Shown here: in pieces, positions 51,933 to 60,921 of the stretch | Layout of the letters: every line of letters starts with the position of its first letter | Position numbering within the stretch: position 1 is the first letter of the stretch | Assembly (NCBI GenBank): GCA_902779125.1 | Contig: CACZAC010000001.1 | Coordinates: 106,071 to 170,070 of the forward strand | Length of the DNA stretch: 64,000 bases | Source of the DNA: an uncultured Bacteroidales bacterium | GTDB lineage: Bacteria; Bacteroidota; Bacteroidia; Bacteroidales; Muribaculaceae | Direction of reading: 5' to 3' | Translations under genes and position numbers: made by a program | Notes under the pieces: model-generated | Database searches by the model: none | The model's input: only the letters and a program-made list of their open reading frames with translations | What the model was told of the DNA's origin: nothing

Positions 51933-52970
51933 TCAATGTGCGCTCTTGAACTCGTCAAGGAAGCGTACATCGTTCTCGCTGAACATGCGCAGGTCCTTCA
52001 CCATGTATTTCAGGTTGGTGATGCGCTCCACGCCAAGGCCGAAAGCATAGCCACTGTACACCGTGCTGTCGATGCCACTGGCTTCAAGCACGGCAGGATC
52101 TACCATGCCGCAACCCAGAATCTCGACCCAACCCGTGTGCTTGCAGAAACCGCAACCCTTGCCGCCACACAGCATGCAGGTAACGTCCATCTCGGCACTG
52201 GGCTCGGTGAACGGGAAGTAGCTGGGACGAAGACGAATCTCGGTCTCGGTGCCGAACAGTTCCTGGGCAAAGTGCAGCAGCACCTGCTTCAGGTCGGCAA
52301 ACGACACGTTCTTGTCAATATAAAGGCCCTCAATCTGGTGGAAGAAGCAGTGGGCACGGGCGGTAATAGCCTCATTGCGGTAAACGCGGCCCGGGCAAAT
52401 GATGCGGATGGGAGGCTGCTGGCGCTCCATCGTGCGCACCTGTACCGAACTGGTGTGGCTACGCAGCACGATGTTGCGGGTCACGTCCTGCTCGTTCTTC
52501 TCGATGAAGAAGGTGTCCTGCATGTCGCGGGCAGGATGGTCGGCAGCAAAGTTCAGCGCACTGAACACGTGCCAGTCGTCCTCAACCTCGGGACCATCGG
52601 CGATGGTAAAGCCCAAACGCGAGAAGATATCGATAATCTGCTTGCGCACCACCGAGATGGGGTGACGCGTTCCCAACTCAGCCGGGAAGGCGGGGCGGGT
52701 GATGTCAATCTTGTTCTGCTCCTTGGCCTGCTGCTTGGTGGCCTCACGCAGGGCATTAATCCTCTCGGTAGCAAGGTTCTTGAGTTCGTTAAGTTTCTGG
52801 CCTAACTCACGTTTTTCCTCGGGTGCTACTTCACGAAATTCGTTGAACAGTGCCGTTATCTCACCTTTCTTACTCAGGTATTTGATACGCAATGCCTCAA
52901 GAGCTTCCTCATTATCTGCCTTGAGTTCAGCAATTTGCGCCTTCAGCGCTTCTATCTTGTCCTTTAACAT
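51933..52970 (-). CDS. pheS: Phenylalanyl-tRNA synthetase alpha subunit
   Basis: 345 residues. An N-terminal coiled-coil (LKDKIEALKAQIAELKADNEEAL) binds the tRNA; the class II catalytic domain follows with motif 2 in RTHTSSVQVR-like sequence (LRSHTSSVQVRTM), TEPSAEMDVTC and the motif 3 arginine region GLGVERI. It charges tRNA-Phe with the beta subunit, which is not in the window. I chose ATG 52970; the ATG at 52997 lies before the predicted transcription start (-7 box TACCTTTG at 53002-52995). Confidence 0.96.
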   Translation of the reverse strand: MLKDKIEALKAQIAELKADNEEALEALRIKYLSKKGEITALFNEFREVAPEEKRELGQKLNELKNLATERINALREATKQQAKEQNKIDITRPAFPAELGTRHPISVVRKQIIDIFSRLGFTIADGPEVEDDWHVFSALNFAADHPARDMQDTFFIEKNEQDVTRNIVLRSHTSSVQVRTMERQQPPIRIICPGRVYRNEAITARAHCFFHQIEGLYIDKNVSFADLKQVLLHFAQELFGTETEIRLRPSYFPFTEPSAEMDVTCMLCGGKGCGFCKHTGWVEILGCGMVDPAVLEASGIDSTVYSGYAFGLGVERITNLKYMVKDLRMFSENDVRFLDEFKSAH

Positions 52971-52994
52971 AATCTCATTCTTTGAATAATCGTG

Positions 52995-53002
52995 CAAAGG
53001 TA
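52995..53002 (-). promoter_or_regulatory. -7 box (TACCTTTG) of pheS
   Basis: TACCTTTG on the minus strand at 53002-52995 matches TAnnTTTG; no clear -33 match. Transcription starting near 52990 supports the pheS start at 52970. Confidence 0.5.
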
Positions 53003-53249
53003 GTAAATAGTTTTCAGTTAGCAGTTAAGAGAGAAAAGTTTTTTTCAGCAATGCTCACCGACGGAAATATTGAAGTTTTCTTGCATACGCCAAGAATAAT
53101 GACGTAATTTGCATACGAATTGTGGATACAGTGATTTAGATAAATTATTTTTCTCCGCTAGATTGCTATAAGACAATGACATGAACCTCTAAAGACCATT
53201 TTATATTAACTTTTATATTCCTCCACAGGGATAATTAATTAGTATTTTT

Positions 53250-53846
53250 ATGATGAAAAAGATTCAATTTCTTCTCATTGGGCTGATGTTTATCATGCCC
53301 TGCAGCCTATTTGCCCAGAATTATGTATATGGCGACGTAAACGGTGACGGCGAGGTGAGTATCGCTGACGTCAATGCCGTTATCGGTGTCATCTTGGGAG
53401 AGCATCAGTCTAAAAGCATAGTCGGTAGCTGGGTATCGGAGTATTTCATTGATGAGAGTGGTGAGAGATATGAGGTTCCTGATGCAATCAAGGTAAGCTA
53501 TGACTTTTATGAAGACCAAACAGGTGAATGGGGCTATTGTACTAAATACAATAACAACATTATTATAGATTATGTTGACTTGAAATGGGAGCAGCAATTC
53601 AACCGTTTGTTTATCTGGTATGCTGACGGCGACCATGAAGAATTGTTCTATAGAATTAATGAGGACGGCTATTTGCTGTTGTCGCTCAACGCGCAATTAA
53701 CCCAATACACAGCCTACCGTCCTGTCGACCATACCCATCCTCTCGAGGCCAGCAGGGCTGCCAAAGAATCCCGCCGCACAAATAGTTCAGCCGCAATCAA
53801 GTCGATTTCGCGTGCCGTTGGCTTAGGCCATCAACAAGGGAAATAG
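53250..53846 (+). CDS. Secreted protein with a dockerin repeat right after the signal peptide
   Basis: 198 residues. The signal peptide (MMKKIQFLLIGLMFIMPCSLFAQ) is followed within ten residues by one dockerin-type calcium loop, GDVNGDGEVSIADVNAVIGVIL, and then by a lipocalin-like or META-like region of about 100 residues (SKSIVGSWVSEYF, WEQQFNRLFIWYADG) and a basic Ser-rich tail. The dockerin unit at the N-terminus rather than the C-terminus is unusual. Start could be the second Met (53253). Function unknown; third dockerin-bearing gene within 10 kb. Confidence 0.78.
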   Translation: MMKKIQFLLIGLMFIMPCSLFAQNYVYGDVNGDGEVSIADVNAVIGVILGEHQSKSIVGSWVSEYFIDESGERYEVPDAIKVSYDFYEDQTGEWGYCTKYNNNIIIDYVDLKWEQQFNRLFIWYADGDHEELFYRINEDGYLLLSLNAQLTQYTAYRPVDHTHPLEASRAAKESRRTNSSAAIKSISRAVGLGHQQGK

Positions 53847-53878
53847 GACGCTTCTCTTGATGAGCCTCAATAAACAAA

Positions 53879-53910
53879 CCCTGAACTTGACGATAAGCGC
53901 AAGTTCAGGG
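53879..53910. terminator. Bidirectional terminator between the dockerin protein gene and ackA
   Basis: Perfect 10-bp stem CCCTGAACTT / AAGTTCAGGG (53879-53888 and 53901-53910). On the plus strand TTT follows, on the minus strand TTTGTTTATT, the stronger side, so it probably ends ackA transcription as well. Confidence 0.75.
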
Positions 53911-53957
53911 TTTATGATGACTATAGCTCAGCTTTTAGCTTTGCTGCAGAACGTGTT

Positions 53958-55172
53958 TTACGGCTCGCGTCCCTCAACGATGGCCTCGGTGTCGTGGGCA
54001 ATCATGTATTCCTCGTCGGTGAGGACGACAACGACCTTAACCTTGCTGTCGGGCGTGCTGATTTCGCCTTCCTTGCCACGCCACAGGGTATCGTTCAATT
54101 CCTCATCAATCTTCACACCCAGGTAGGAAAGGTTGCGGCACACGCGCTTGCGGGTCTGGAACTGGTTCTCGCCGACACCACCTGTGAAGGCAATGATGTC
54201 CACACCATTCAGCTCGGCAGCATAAGCACCAATGTACTTCAAGATGCGCAGTTCATACATGTCGAGTGCCAACTGAGCACGCTTGTTGTTCTGTTCCTCG
54301 GCAGCGTCAACGACATCGCGCATGTCACTGCTCAGGCCGGTGATGCCCAGCACACCGCTCTTCTTGTTGATGATGTTGAGCATTTCGGCGGGCGTGAGGT
54401 TATATTTCTCCATGAGGAAAAGCAAAGCTCCCGGATCAACGTCACCCGAACGGGTACCCATCATCAGACCCTCGGTGGGAGTGAGACCCATCGTGGTGTC
54501 GATGCTCTTACCGTCCTTGATAGCGCTGATGCTGGCGCCGTTGCCGATGTGGCAGCAGATGATGCGCTTGCCCTCGGGGGTAGTGCCCAGCATTTCACAC
54601 ACGCGCTGGGTAATGAAGCGGTGGCTCGTGCCGTGGAAACCATAGCGGCGCACATGGTCGTTGGTGTAATACTCTATGGGCAGGGGATACATGAACGCCG
54701 ACTTGGGCATCGTCTGGTGGAAAGCGGTGTCAAACACAGCCACCTGGGGGACATTGGGCAATACGGCCTCGATAGCCTCGATGCCTGCCATGTTCACGGG
54801 GTTGTGCAGCGGAGCGATGCCGTAGCACTCACGAATCATGTCCTTCACCTCGTCGGTGATGAGGACGCTGCGGCTGAACTTCTCGCCACCATGCACCACG
54901 CGGTGACCCACGGCGTCAATCTCCTTCAGGTCCTTGATGCAACCATACTCAGGATTTACAAGGGCATCGAGAATGGCCTTGATGGCACCCTTGTGGTCAG
55001 TAAGACCCAGGTCGATGTTCTTCTTGCTGCCGTCATCAAATTTCAGCTTGATGAATCCGTCGGGCAGACCGATTTTTTCTACACCGCCCTCAGCGAGGGT
55101 CTTATTCTCCTTGGTCTCGAGCAATTTATACTTGGCAGAGCTGCTGCCGCAATTTAAAACTAAGATATTCAT
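53958..55172 (-). CDS. ackA: Acetate kinase
   Basis: 404-residue ASKHA kinase. N-terminal LVLNCGSSSAKYKL, HRVVHGGEKF near residue 90, GFHGTSHRFI near 178 and GVGEN near the C-terminus are all present. It makes ATP and acetate from acetyl phosphate, the last step of acetate fermentation. It sits 65 bp downstream of pta on the same strand, the usual pair. A 387-codon frame on the opposite strand is a shadow of this conserved gene. Confidence 0.97.
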   Translation of the reverse strand: MNILVLNCGSSSAKYKLLETKENKTLAEGGVEKIGLPDGFIKLKFDDGSKKNIDLGLTDHKGAIKAILDALVNPEYGCIKDLKEIDAVGHRVVHGGEKFSRSVLITDEVKDMIRECYGIAPLHNPVNMAGIEAIEAVLPNVPQVAVFDTAFHQTMPKSAFMYPLPIEYYTNDHVRRYGFHGTSHRFITQRVCEMLGTTPEGKRIICCHIGNGASISAIKDGKSIDTTMGLTPTEGLMMGTRSGDVDPGALLFLMEKYNLTPAEMLNIINKKSGVLGITGLSSDMRDVVDAAEEQNNKRAQLALDMYELRILKYIGAYAAELNGVDIIAFTGGVGENQFQTRKRVCRNLSYLGVKIDEELNDTLWRGKEGEISTPDSKVKVVVVLTDEEYMIAHDTEAIVEGREP

Positions 55173-55237
55173 TTTTATTATGATTATTTTTTGGGATTGT
55201 CGTTGTATAGCGAGCCTATGGCCCGTATTATAAAAAG

Positions 55238-56248
55238 TTATCTGTTGATTGCCTGGTTACAGGTCAGGATGACGGTGCGGTAGATGTCATCCTCGTTGCA
55301 GCCGCGAGACAAATCATTGACAGGAGCAGCGAGACCTTGCAGAACAGGACCCACAGCCTTGGCGCCAGCGATGCGCTGCACGAGTTTATAAGCGATGTTG
55401 CCTACACCCAAGTCGGGGAACACGAGCACGTTGGCGTGACCTGCGATGTCGCTGCCGGGAGCCTTGCTGGCACCCACGCTGGGCACGATGGCTGCGTCTG
55501 CCTGCAGCTCGCCGTCAATCTTCAGGTTGGGATTCATCTCCTTTGCCAGACGGGTAGCCTCAACAACCTTGTCCACGCGTTCATGCTTGGCACTGCCCTT
55601 GGTCGAGAAGCTCAGCATAGCAATTTTGGGGTCGTCGATCTCGGCCAATGCACGGGCGGTGCGGTCAGCACTCACTGCAATCTGTGCCAACTGCTGCGCA
55701 TCGGGGTCAGGAACAACAGCGCAATCGGCAAATACCATCACACCATTGTGACCGTAGGGTGAACCCTCGGGCAACAGCATCAAGAAAGCACCACTAACCG
55801 TGCTGATGCCAGGCGCAGTCTTCAGTACCTGGAAGGCAGCACGCAGTACGTTGCCAGTTGTGTTCATTGCACCAGCAACCTGTCCGTCGGCATCACCGTT
55901 CTTAATGAGCAGACAACCCAGATAGAGCGGGTCAAGCACCTTCTTGCGGGCATCCTCGATGGTAACGCCCTTGGCTTTACGCAGTTCATAGAACAACTGG
56001 GCATACTTCTCGACAGCCTCTGCATCATTAGGATTGATGACGGTCGCCTTGTCGATGCCAGTAAGGCCCAATTCCGAAGCCTTGGCAAGAATCTCAGCCT
56101 TGTCGCCAATGAGCATCACGTCGGCGATGCCGTCGGCAATAATGCGGCTGGCAGCTGTCAGTGTGCGGGGTTCAGTACTCTCGGGAAGAACGATGCGCTG
56201 CCTGTTGGCAATCGCGTTGCTTTTGAGTTTCTCAAATAAAGGTTCCAT
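55238..56248 (-). CDS. pta: Phosphate acetyltransferase
   Basis: 336-residue single-domain phosphotransacetylase (class I length, about 330). Marks are RQRIVLPESTEPRTLTAA at the start, AMNTTGNVLRAAFQ near 132-145 and GPVLQGLAAPVNDLSRG near the C-terminus. It converts acetyl-CoA and phosphate to acetyl phosphate for AckA. It lacks the N-terminal DRTGG regulatory domain of long Pta forms. Promoter -7 box TACCTTTG at 56312-56305; upstream are repeated TTTGACAAC elements and a palindrome at 56411-56430. Confidence 0.97.
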   Translation of the reverse strand: MEPLFEKLKSNAIANRQRIVLPESTEPRTLTAASRIIADGIADVMLIGDKAEILAKASELGLTGIDKATVINPNDAEAVEKYAQLFYELRKAKGVTIEDARKKVLDPLYLGCLLIKNGDADGQVAGAMNTTGNVLRAAFQVLKTAPGISTVSGAFLMLLPEGSPYGHNGVMVFADCAVVPDPDAQQLAQIAVSADRTARALAEIDDPKIAMLSFSTKGSAKHERVDKVVEATRLAKEMNPNLKIDGELQADAAIVPSVGASKAPGSDIAGHANVLVFPDLGVGNIAYKLVQRIAGAKAVGPVLQGLAAPVNDLSRGCNEDDIYRTVILTCNQAINR

Positions 56249-56304
56249 GTCTCTTTTTTAAATAGTATTTTAGGAAAATGATTTAGTAATTCTTTTTATA
56301 GCCC

Positions 56305-56312
56305 CAAAGGTA
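56305..56312 (-). promoter_or_regulatory. -7 box (TACCTTTG) of the pta-ackA unit
   Basis: Minus-strand TACCTTTG at 56312-56305 matches TAnnTTTG; the ATG of pta is about 57 bp downstream. No exact TTTG at the -33 distance. Confidence 0.5.
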
Positions 56313-56361
56313 CTGCTTTTTTATAAATATGATGCTACAATGAGGATAAAAAACAAACAAC

Positions 56362-56430
56362 TTTGACAACATTTTGACAACCACTACAACTATAATGTAG
56401 TTCGTGTTGCCAACTTTGATGTCAAAGTTG
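56362..56430. promoter_or_regulatory. Repeated TTTGACAAC elements and 20-bp palindrome upstream of pta
   Basis: TTTGACAAC occurs at 56362-56370 and 56373-56381, spaced 11 bp (one helical turn). A perfect palindrome CAACTTTGATGTCAAAGTTG is at 56411-56430; it contains GTCAAAGTTG, close to the inverted form of the repeats. It lies 50-120 bp upstream of the pta -7 box and downstream of the pgk end. Arrangement suggests binding sites for a regulator; a pgk terminator is less likely because the loop is 2 bp and no T-run follows. Confidence 0.45.
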
Positions 56431-56490
56431 TCTGAAATAATAAATCTTAGCGCCCTAGCGGCTTTGCGTGAGGCACATTGTCAGGCTGTG

Positions 56491-57744
56491 TTACTCACCA
56501 AGGATGGCTGCTACACCGGGCAGGGTCTTACCCTCGATGGCCTCGAGCATAGCGCCGCCACCTGTTGAAACGTAGGATACCTGATCGGCAAGGCCGAACT
56601 TGTTGACGGCTGCTACCGAGTCGCCACCGCCCACGAGCGAGTAAGCGCCATTCTGGGTTGCCTCGGCAACATACTTGGCGATTTCGCCGGTGCCATGGGC
56701 AAAGTTCTCGAACTCAAATACGCCGACAGGACCGTTCCACAGGATGGTCTTGGAGTCGAGGATAATCTTCTTCCAGTTCTCAAGCGATGCTTCGCTGGCA
56801 TCCATGCCTTCCCAACCATCGGGGATGTTGTAGATGTCCACCGTCTGGCGGTTAGCGTCGTTGGAGAAACTGTCGCCGGCAACGGTAGCAACCGAGAGGC
56901 TCAGGTTAACACCTTTCTCCTTGGCTGCGGCAATGACGTTCAGAGCCTCGGGCATCAGGTCGTCCTCATGCAGCGAGTCGCCGATGTGACCACCCTGGGC
57001 CTTGATAAAGGTGTAGCCCATACCACCGCCGATGATGAGGTTGTCCACCTTGTCGAGCAGGTTCTTGATAACAGACAGCTTGGACGATACCTTGCTGCCG
57101 CCAATGATAGCGGTGAAGGGATGCTGAGCGTTCTTCATCACATTATCGATAGCGGTAACTTCCTTCTCCATGAGGTAGCCCAGCATCTTGTGGTCGTCAT
57201 CAAAGAAGTCGGCAATCACAGCGGTTGAAGCGTGACGGCGGTGAGCGGTGCCGAAGGCATCGTTCACATACACGTCGGCATAGCTGGCCAGCGTCTTGGC
57301 GAACTCGGTCTGGCGAGCCTTCATGTCCTTCTTGGCTGCATCATAGTTGGGGTCATCCTTCTCGATACCAACGGGTTTGCCTTCCTCCTCGGGGTGGAAA
57401 CGCAGGTTCTCGAGCAGCAGTACCTCACCGGGCTTGAGTGCGTCTGCCTGTACTTTGGCTTCAGCGCTGTCCTGAGCGAACTGCACGGGCCTTTCCAAAG
57501 CAGCAGCTACGGCACTGGTGATTTGGTTCAGCGAGAGTTTGTGGTTGATTTTGCCTTTGGGTTTACCCATGTGAGACATGACGATGAGGGCACCACCATC
57601 AGCAAGAATTTTCTTCAAAGTGGGAACCGCACCACGAATGCGAGTATCATCGGTGATTTCTCCCTTTTCGTTCAGGGGCACGTTAAAGTCAACGCGTACA
57701 ATTGCCTTTTTACCGGCAAAATTGAAGTCATTAATCTTAGCCAT
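56491..57744 (-). CDS. pgk: Phosphoglycerate kinase
   Basis: 417-residue glycolytic enzyme transferring phosphate from 1,3-bisphosphoglycerate to ADP. Marks: [13 protein letters not shown] (14-26), DDTRIRG, RLGKP-type [21 protein letters not shown] and the C-terminal nucleotide loop VGGGDSVAA. It is notable that FkbH in the cluster would use the same 1,3-bisphosphoglycerate. A -7 box TACCTTTG at 57808-57801 lies 57 bp upstream of the ATG. Confidence 0.97.
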   Translation of the reverse strand: MAKINDFNFAGKKAIVRVDFNVPLNEKGEITDDTRIRGAVPTLKKILADGGALIVMSHMGKPKGKINHKLSLNQITSAVAAALERPVQFAQDSAEAKVQADALKPGEVLLLENLRFHPEEEGKPVGIEKDDPNYDAAKKDMKARQTEFAKTLASYADVYVNDAFGTAHRRHASTAVIADFFDDDHKMLGYLMEKEVTAIDNVMKNAQHPFTAIIGGSKVSSKLSVIKNLLDKVDNLIIGGGMGYTFIKAQGGHIGDSLHEDDLMPEALNVIAAAKEKGVNLSLSVATVAGDSFSNDANRQTVDIYNIPDGWEGMDASEASLENWKKIILDSKTILWNGPVGVFEFENFAHGTGEIAKYVAEATQNGAYSLVGGGDSVAAVNKFGLADQVSYVSTGGGAMLEAIEGKTLPGVAAILGE

Positions 57745-57800
57745 TTCTTAAAAAATATGAATTATTTGTGATTTTTGGTAGTTTCTTAAAAACTTGGGTG

Positions 57801-57808
57801 CAAAGGTA
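57801..57808 (-). promoter_or_regulatory. -7 box (TACCTTTG) of pgk
   Basis: TACCTTTG on the minus strand; identical to the boxes of pheS and pta. No -33 TTTG at the usual distance. Confidence 0.5.
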
Positions 57809-58009
57809 CTAAATTATTTATACATAGACGATAATTTGCCACAAAAAACGCCAATCGGTTTACGAAACAGTCATCAAAGTGTTTTTCCTCACGTCAATTA
57901 GTAGGTCAAAACCTCCCTTTTTATGGATTTTTGTTGAAAAAGTATAGGGAATAATATCATTTTTGGGAATTTTAAGAAAAGATAATGTGCAACATCCCAC
58001 ATTTTTTCA

Positions 58010-58017
58010 TAATTTTG
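58010..58017 (+). promoter_or_regulatory. -7 box (TAATTTTG) of the DUF4252 gene
   Basis: TAATTTTG matches TAnnTTTG, with no good -33. Start near 58023 excludes an upstream ATG at 57985 and supports translation from 58039 or 58054. Confidence 0.45.
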
Positions 58018-58053
58018 TCATCTATTTATATTAACGTAATGATTAATAATCTC

Positions 58054-58545
58054 ATGAACAAAACGCTGAGAACAGTGACAATGTTGCTATTGTCACTGAT
58101 AGTAATGTCCTGCGGCATGATGATTCACAATGCCGATGATATCATTAATGAGATGCGCGATGCCAGGCATGCCGAGTATGTTAACGTGGGCAGTGGCCTA
58201 TTGGGGCTTGGACGCCTGATTTCGCCCACATTGTCGGATGCAAGCATCGGTATTAATTCAGTTCGAGTGCTTGACTTGAGCAAGTGTAGCGGTAATGTTC
58301 GCGATAAGTTCCGCAAATGCCTCCAGAATCTCTCCAGGCAAAACTACTATGAGGAAATCGTCGCCACCCAGCAGGGGCGTGACAACCTGATGGTGCTCGT
58401 CCGCCGTGATGGCCAGTATGTCAGCGAAATCGTCCTTGCGAATGCGAGCATGTCAACCGATGCGCTGGTTGTCATTAACGGCCACATCAGCCTCGAGAAC
58501 CTCGACCGCATCATTAACGACCAGAGCAACGTCTTCATCAAGTAA
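58054..58545 (+). CDS. DUF4252-type lipoprotein
   Basis: 163 residues from ATG 58054, with a lipoprotein signal peptide ending LIVMSC (Cys20) and then Gly-Met-Met. The body has the pattern of DUF4252 proteins: IIxEMRDARHAEYVNVGSGLLGLG, RDKFRKCLQNL, YEEIVATQQGRDNLMVLVRRDG and a C-terminal VVINGHISLENLDRII. DUF4252 proteins are often encoded near sigma-factor genes in Bacteroides, but none is here. An ATG at 58039 is an alternative start. Function unknown. Confidence 0.8.
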   Translation: MNKTLRTVTMLLLSLIVMSCGMMIHNADDIINEMRDARHAEYVNVGSGLLGLGRLISPTLSDASIGINSVRVLDLSKCSGNVRDKFRKCLQNLSRQNYYEEIVATQQGRDNLMVLVRRDGQYVSEIVLANASMSTDALVVINGHISLENLDRIINDQSNVFIK

Positions 58546-58677
58546 ATAGAATCGCCATTTAGAGGGGCCAGGAATTACCGAATCAAGTACATTCCTTGCT
58601 GCTTTGCGGATGTCCTTATTCCATCAGTCACTACCATCTAAATCAAATAATAATCAATAATTTAACTTTACATAACA

Positions 58678-59814
58678 ATGAAAGAAAAGATTCAAGAGAA
58701 TTTCAATCAGCGTTTCGGCACGGATTCCGTGGTTTATGCTTCGGCTGGCCGTATCAACCTGATTGGTGAGCACACCGACTATAATGGCGGATTCGTGTTT
58801 CCTGGAGCCATCGACAAGTATATCATGGCTGCCATCAACATTAACGGTACCGACAAGGTGCGCGTCTATAGCATGGATATGGACGCCTACTGCGAGTTTG
58901 GTCTCAACGAGGAAGATGCTCCCCAAGAGCAGTGGGCACGCTACATTTTCGGCGTTTGCCGCGAGACCATCAAGCGCGGTGGCACGGTCAAAGGTTTTGA
59001 CACGGTATTTGCTGGCAATGTGCCTCTGGGTGCTGGCCTGTCATCATCGGCAGCGTTGGAATCCTGCTTTGCCTTCGCCCTCAACGATATGTTCAACGAC
59101 AATAAGATTGACAAGTTCGAATTGGCCAAGATAGGGCAGAGCACTGAGCACAACTATTGTGGCGTGAACTGCGGTATCATGGACCAGTTCGCCAGCGTTT
59201 TCGGCAAGAAGGACTGCCTGATGCGCCTCGACTGCCGCTCGCTGGAGCATGAGTATTTCCCCTTCCATCCCGAGGGTTACAAACTCGTGCTGCTTAACAG
59301 CAAGGTGAAACACGAACTGGTGGATTCACCCTACAACAAGCGCCGTGCTTCGTGTGAGAACGTGGCTGCCATTCTGGGTGTAGAAACCCTGCGTGACGCG
59401 ACCTATACCATGCTTGCCGACATCCGCGACAAGATTTCGGACGAGGACTATCGCCGTGCCCGTTTCGTCATCGGCGAGAAGCAGCGCGTGCTCGATGTGT
59501 GCGACGCATTGGAACGTGGTGATTATGAAACCGTTGGTCGCTGCATGTTCGAGACCCACGATGGTCTTTCACGCGACTATGAGGTGAGCTGCGAGGAGCT
59601 GGATTACCTCAACGACGTTGCCCGCGAGTGTGGCGTGACCGGTTCGCGCATCATGGGTGGCGGTTTCGGTGGCTGCACCATCAATCTGGTGAAGGAAGAC
59701 TGTTATGACAACTTCATTGCCACAGCCAAGGAGAAATTCAACGCAAAGTATGGACATGAGCCCGAGGTGATCAATGTCATCATCAGCGACGGCGCTCACA
59801 AAGTGGTAGATTGA
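58678..59814 (+). CDS. galK: Galactokinase
   Basis: 378-residue GHMP kinase phosphorylating galactose to galactose 1-phosphate. GHMP marks: GRINLIGEHTDYNGGFVFP at about 23-41, the ATP-loop PLGAGLSSSAALE near 118-130, and GGGFGGCTINL near the C-terminus. It is followed by galM after 1 bp, which makes the substrate anomer available. The region just upstream has TAACTTTA, only a weak -7 match. Confidence 0.96.
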   Translation: MKEKIQENFNQRFGTDSVVYASAGRINLIGEHTDYNGGFVFPGAIDKYIMAAININGTDKVRVYSMDMDAYCEFGLNEEDAPQEQWARYIFGVCRETIKRGGTVKGFDTVFAGNVPLGAGLSSSAALESCFAFALNDMFNDNKIDKFELAKIGQSTEHNYCGVNCGIMDQFASVFGKKDCLMRLDCRSLEHEYFPFHPEGYKLVLLNSKVKHELVDSPYNKRRASCENVAAILGVETLRDATYTMLADIRDKISDEDYRRARFVIGEKQRVLDVCDALERGDYETVGRCMFETHDGLSRDYEVSCEELDYLNDVARECGVTGSRIMGGGFGGCTINLVKEDCYDNFIATAKEKFNAKYGHEPEVINVIISDGAHKVVD

Positions 59815-59815
59815 A

Positions 59816-60868
59816 ATGAAAAGCATCCGTATTGATACCTTTGAAACCGAGCGTGGTGAAATCACCACCTATGAACTCATTAACGCCAGCGGAGCCAGCG
59901 TGAAACTTTCGTCGCTGGGCGCCGGCATCATTGAAATCAAGGTGCCCGACCGTGACGGCAATCTCGCCGATGTGGTGCTGGGCTACAAGGATTTGAATGA
60001 TTATTTCTTTGACGGTCCCTGCGCTGGCAAGGTGCCTGGCCGTTTTGCCAACCGCATCTTCAAAGGGCAGTTTGAACTGGATGGAAAAGCTTATCAGCTC
60101 AACTGCAACCATCAGGGCAAACACCACCTGCACGGCGGCAATGTGGGCTTCCAGAACAAAATCTGGGACTGCGAGATGGACGGTGACACCGTCGTGTTCT
60201 CACTGGAGAGCCCTGATGGTGACGAGAATTATCCTGGCTGCCTCAATGCACGCGTCGCCTATACTTGGAGCGATGACAACGTGCTCAAGATTGAACTTGG
60301 TGCCGTGACCGATGCCCCCACAGTCCTGAACCTTACCAACCACACCTATTTCAATTTGGCTGGCGAGGACAAGGAAGGCACAGCGCTCAACCAAGTGTTG
60401 CAACTTAACTGCTCCCGCTATCTGGTGACCAATGAGGACAATGTCCCCACTGGTGAGATAGCATCAGTAGAGGGCAATCCGATGGACTTTACAGAGCCCA
60501 AGGTAATAGGGCGCGACATCAAGATGGATTTCCCCGCCTTGAATATCGGCAAGGGATACGACAGCTGCTGGGTTATCGATGGCTATGAGGACGGCGACAT
60601 GCATCTGGCAGCTGTGTTGTGCGACGAGGTTTCGGGCCGCAAGCTAGAAATCAGCACCGACCAACCCGCAGCACAGGTCTATACCGGCAACTGGCTTGAA
60701 GGATGTCCCATCAGCAAGAGCGGCAAGCCCTACCACGATTACGACGGTGTTGCTATCGAGTGCCAGGGCATGCCCGATGCCCCCAACCACGACAACTTCA
60801 TGTCTCAGGTGCTGCGCCCCGACGAGGAATATCGCCGCACAATCATCTTTGATTTCCAGACCATATAA
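59816..60868 (+). CDS. galM: Aldose 1-epimerase (galactose mutarotase)
   Basis: 350-residue galactose mutarotase. It has the family catalytic His in LNLTNHTYFNLAG (about residue 175) and Glu in YDGVAIECQGMPDAPN near 315, plus NRIFKGQF and the NHQGKHHLHGG segment. It interconverts alpha and beta galactose for GalK. Start ATG 59816 follows the galK stop with one base between. The next gene, a nucleotidyltransferase, starts 54 bp downstream. Confidence 0.95.
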   Translation: MKSIRIDTFETERGEITTYELINASGASVKLSSLGAGIIEIKVPDRDGNLADVVLGYKDLNDYFFDGPCAGKVPGRFANRIFKGQFELDGKAYQLNCNHQGKHHLHGGNVGFQNKIWDCEMDGDTVVFSLESPDGDENYPGCLNARVAYTWSDDNVLKIELGAVTDAPTVLNLTNHTYFNLAGEDKEGTALNQVLQLNCSRYLVTNEDNVPTGEIASVEGNPMDFTEPKVIGRDIKMDFPALNIGKGYDSCWVIDGYEDGDMHLAAVLCDEVSGRKLEISTDQPAAQVYTGNWLEGCPISKSGKPYHDYDGVAIECQGMPDAPNHDNFMSQVLRPDEEYRRTIIFDFQTI

Positions 60869-60921
60869 AAACAAAGATCAAAAACTAGAAACTAGGGACT
60901 AAAAACTTAAAACTAAAATAA

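Noticed and set aside
53857-54126. 89-codon plus-strand frame
   Set aside because: It runs through the terminator at 53879-53910 and into antisense of ackA.
53994-55157. 387-codon plus-strand open frame
   Set aside because: Antisense to ackA, whose motifs are complete; the composition is that of a reverse-complement shadow.
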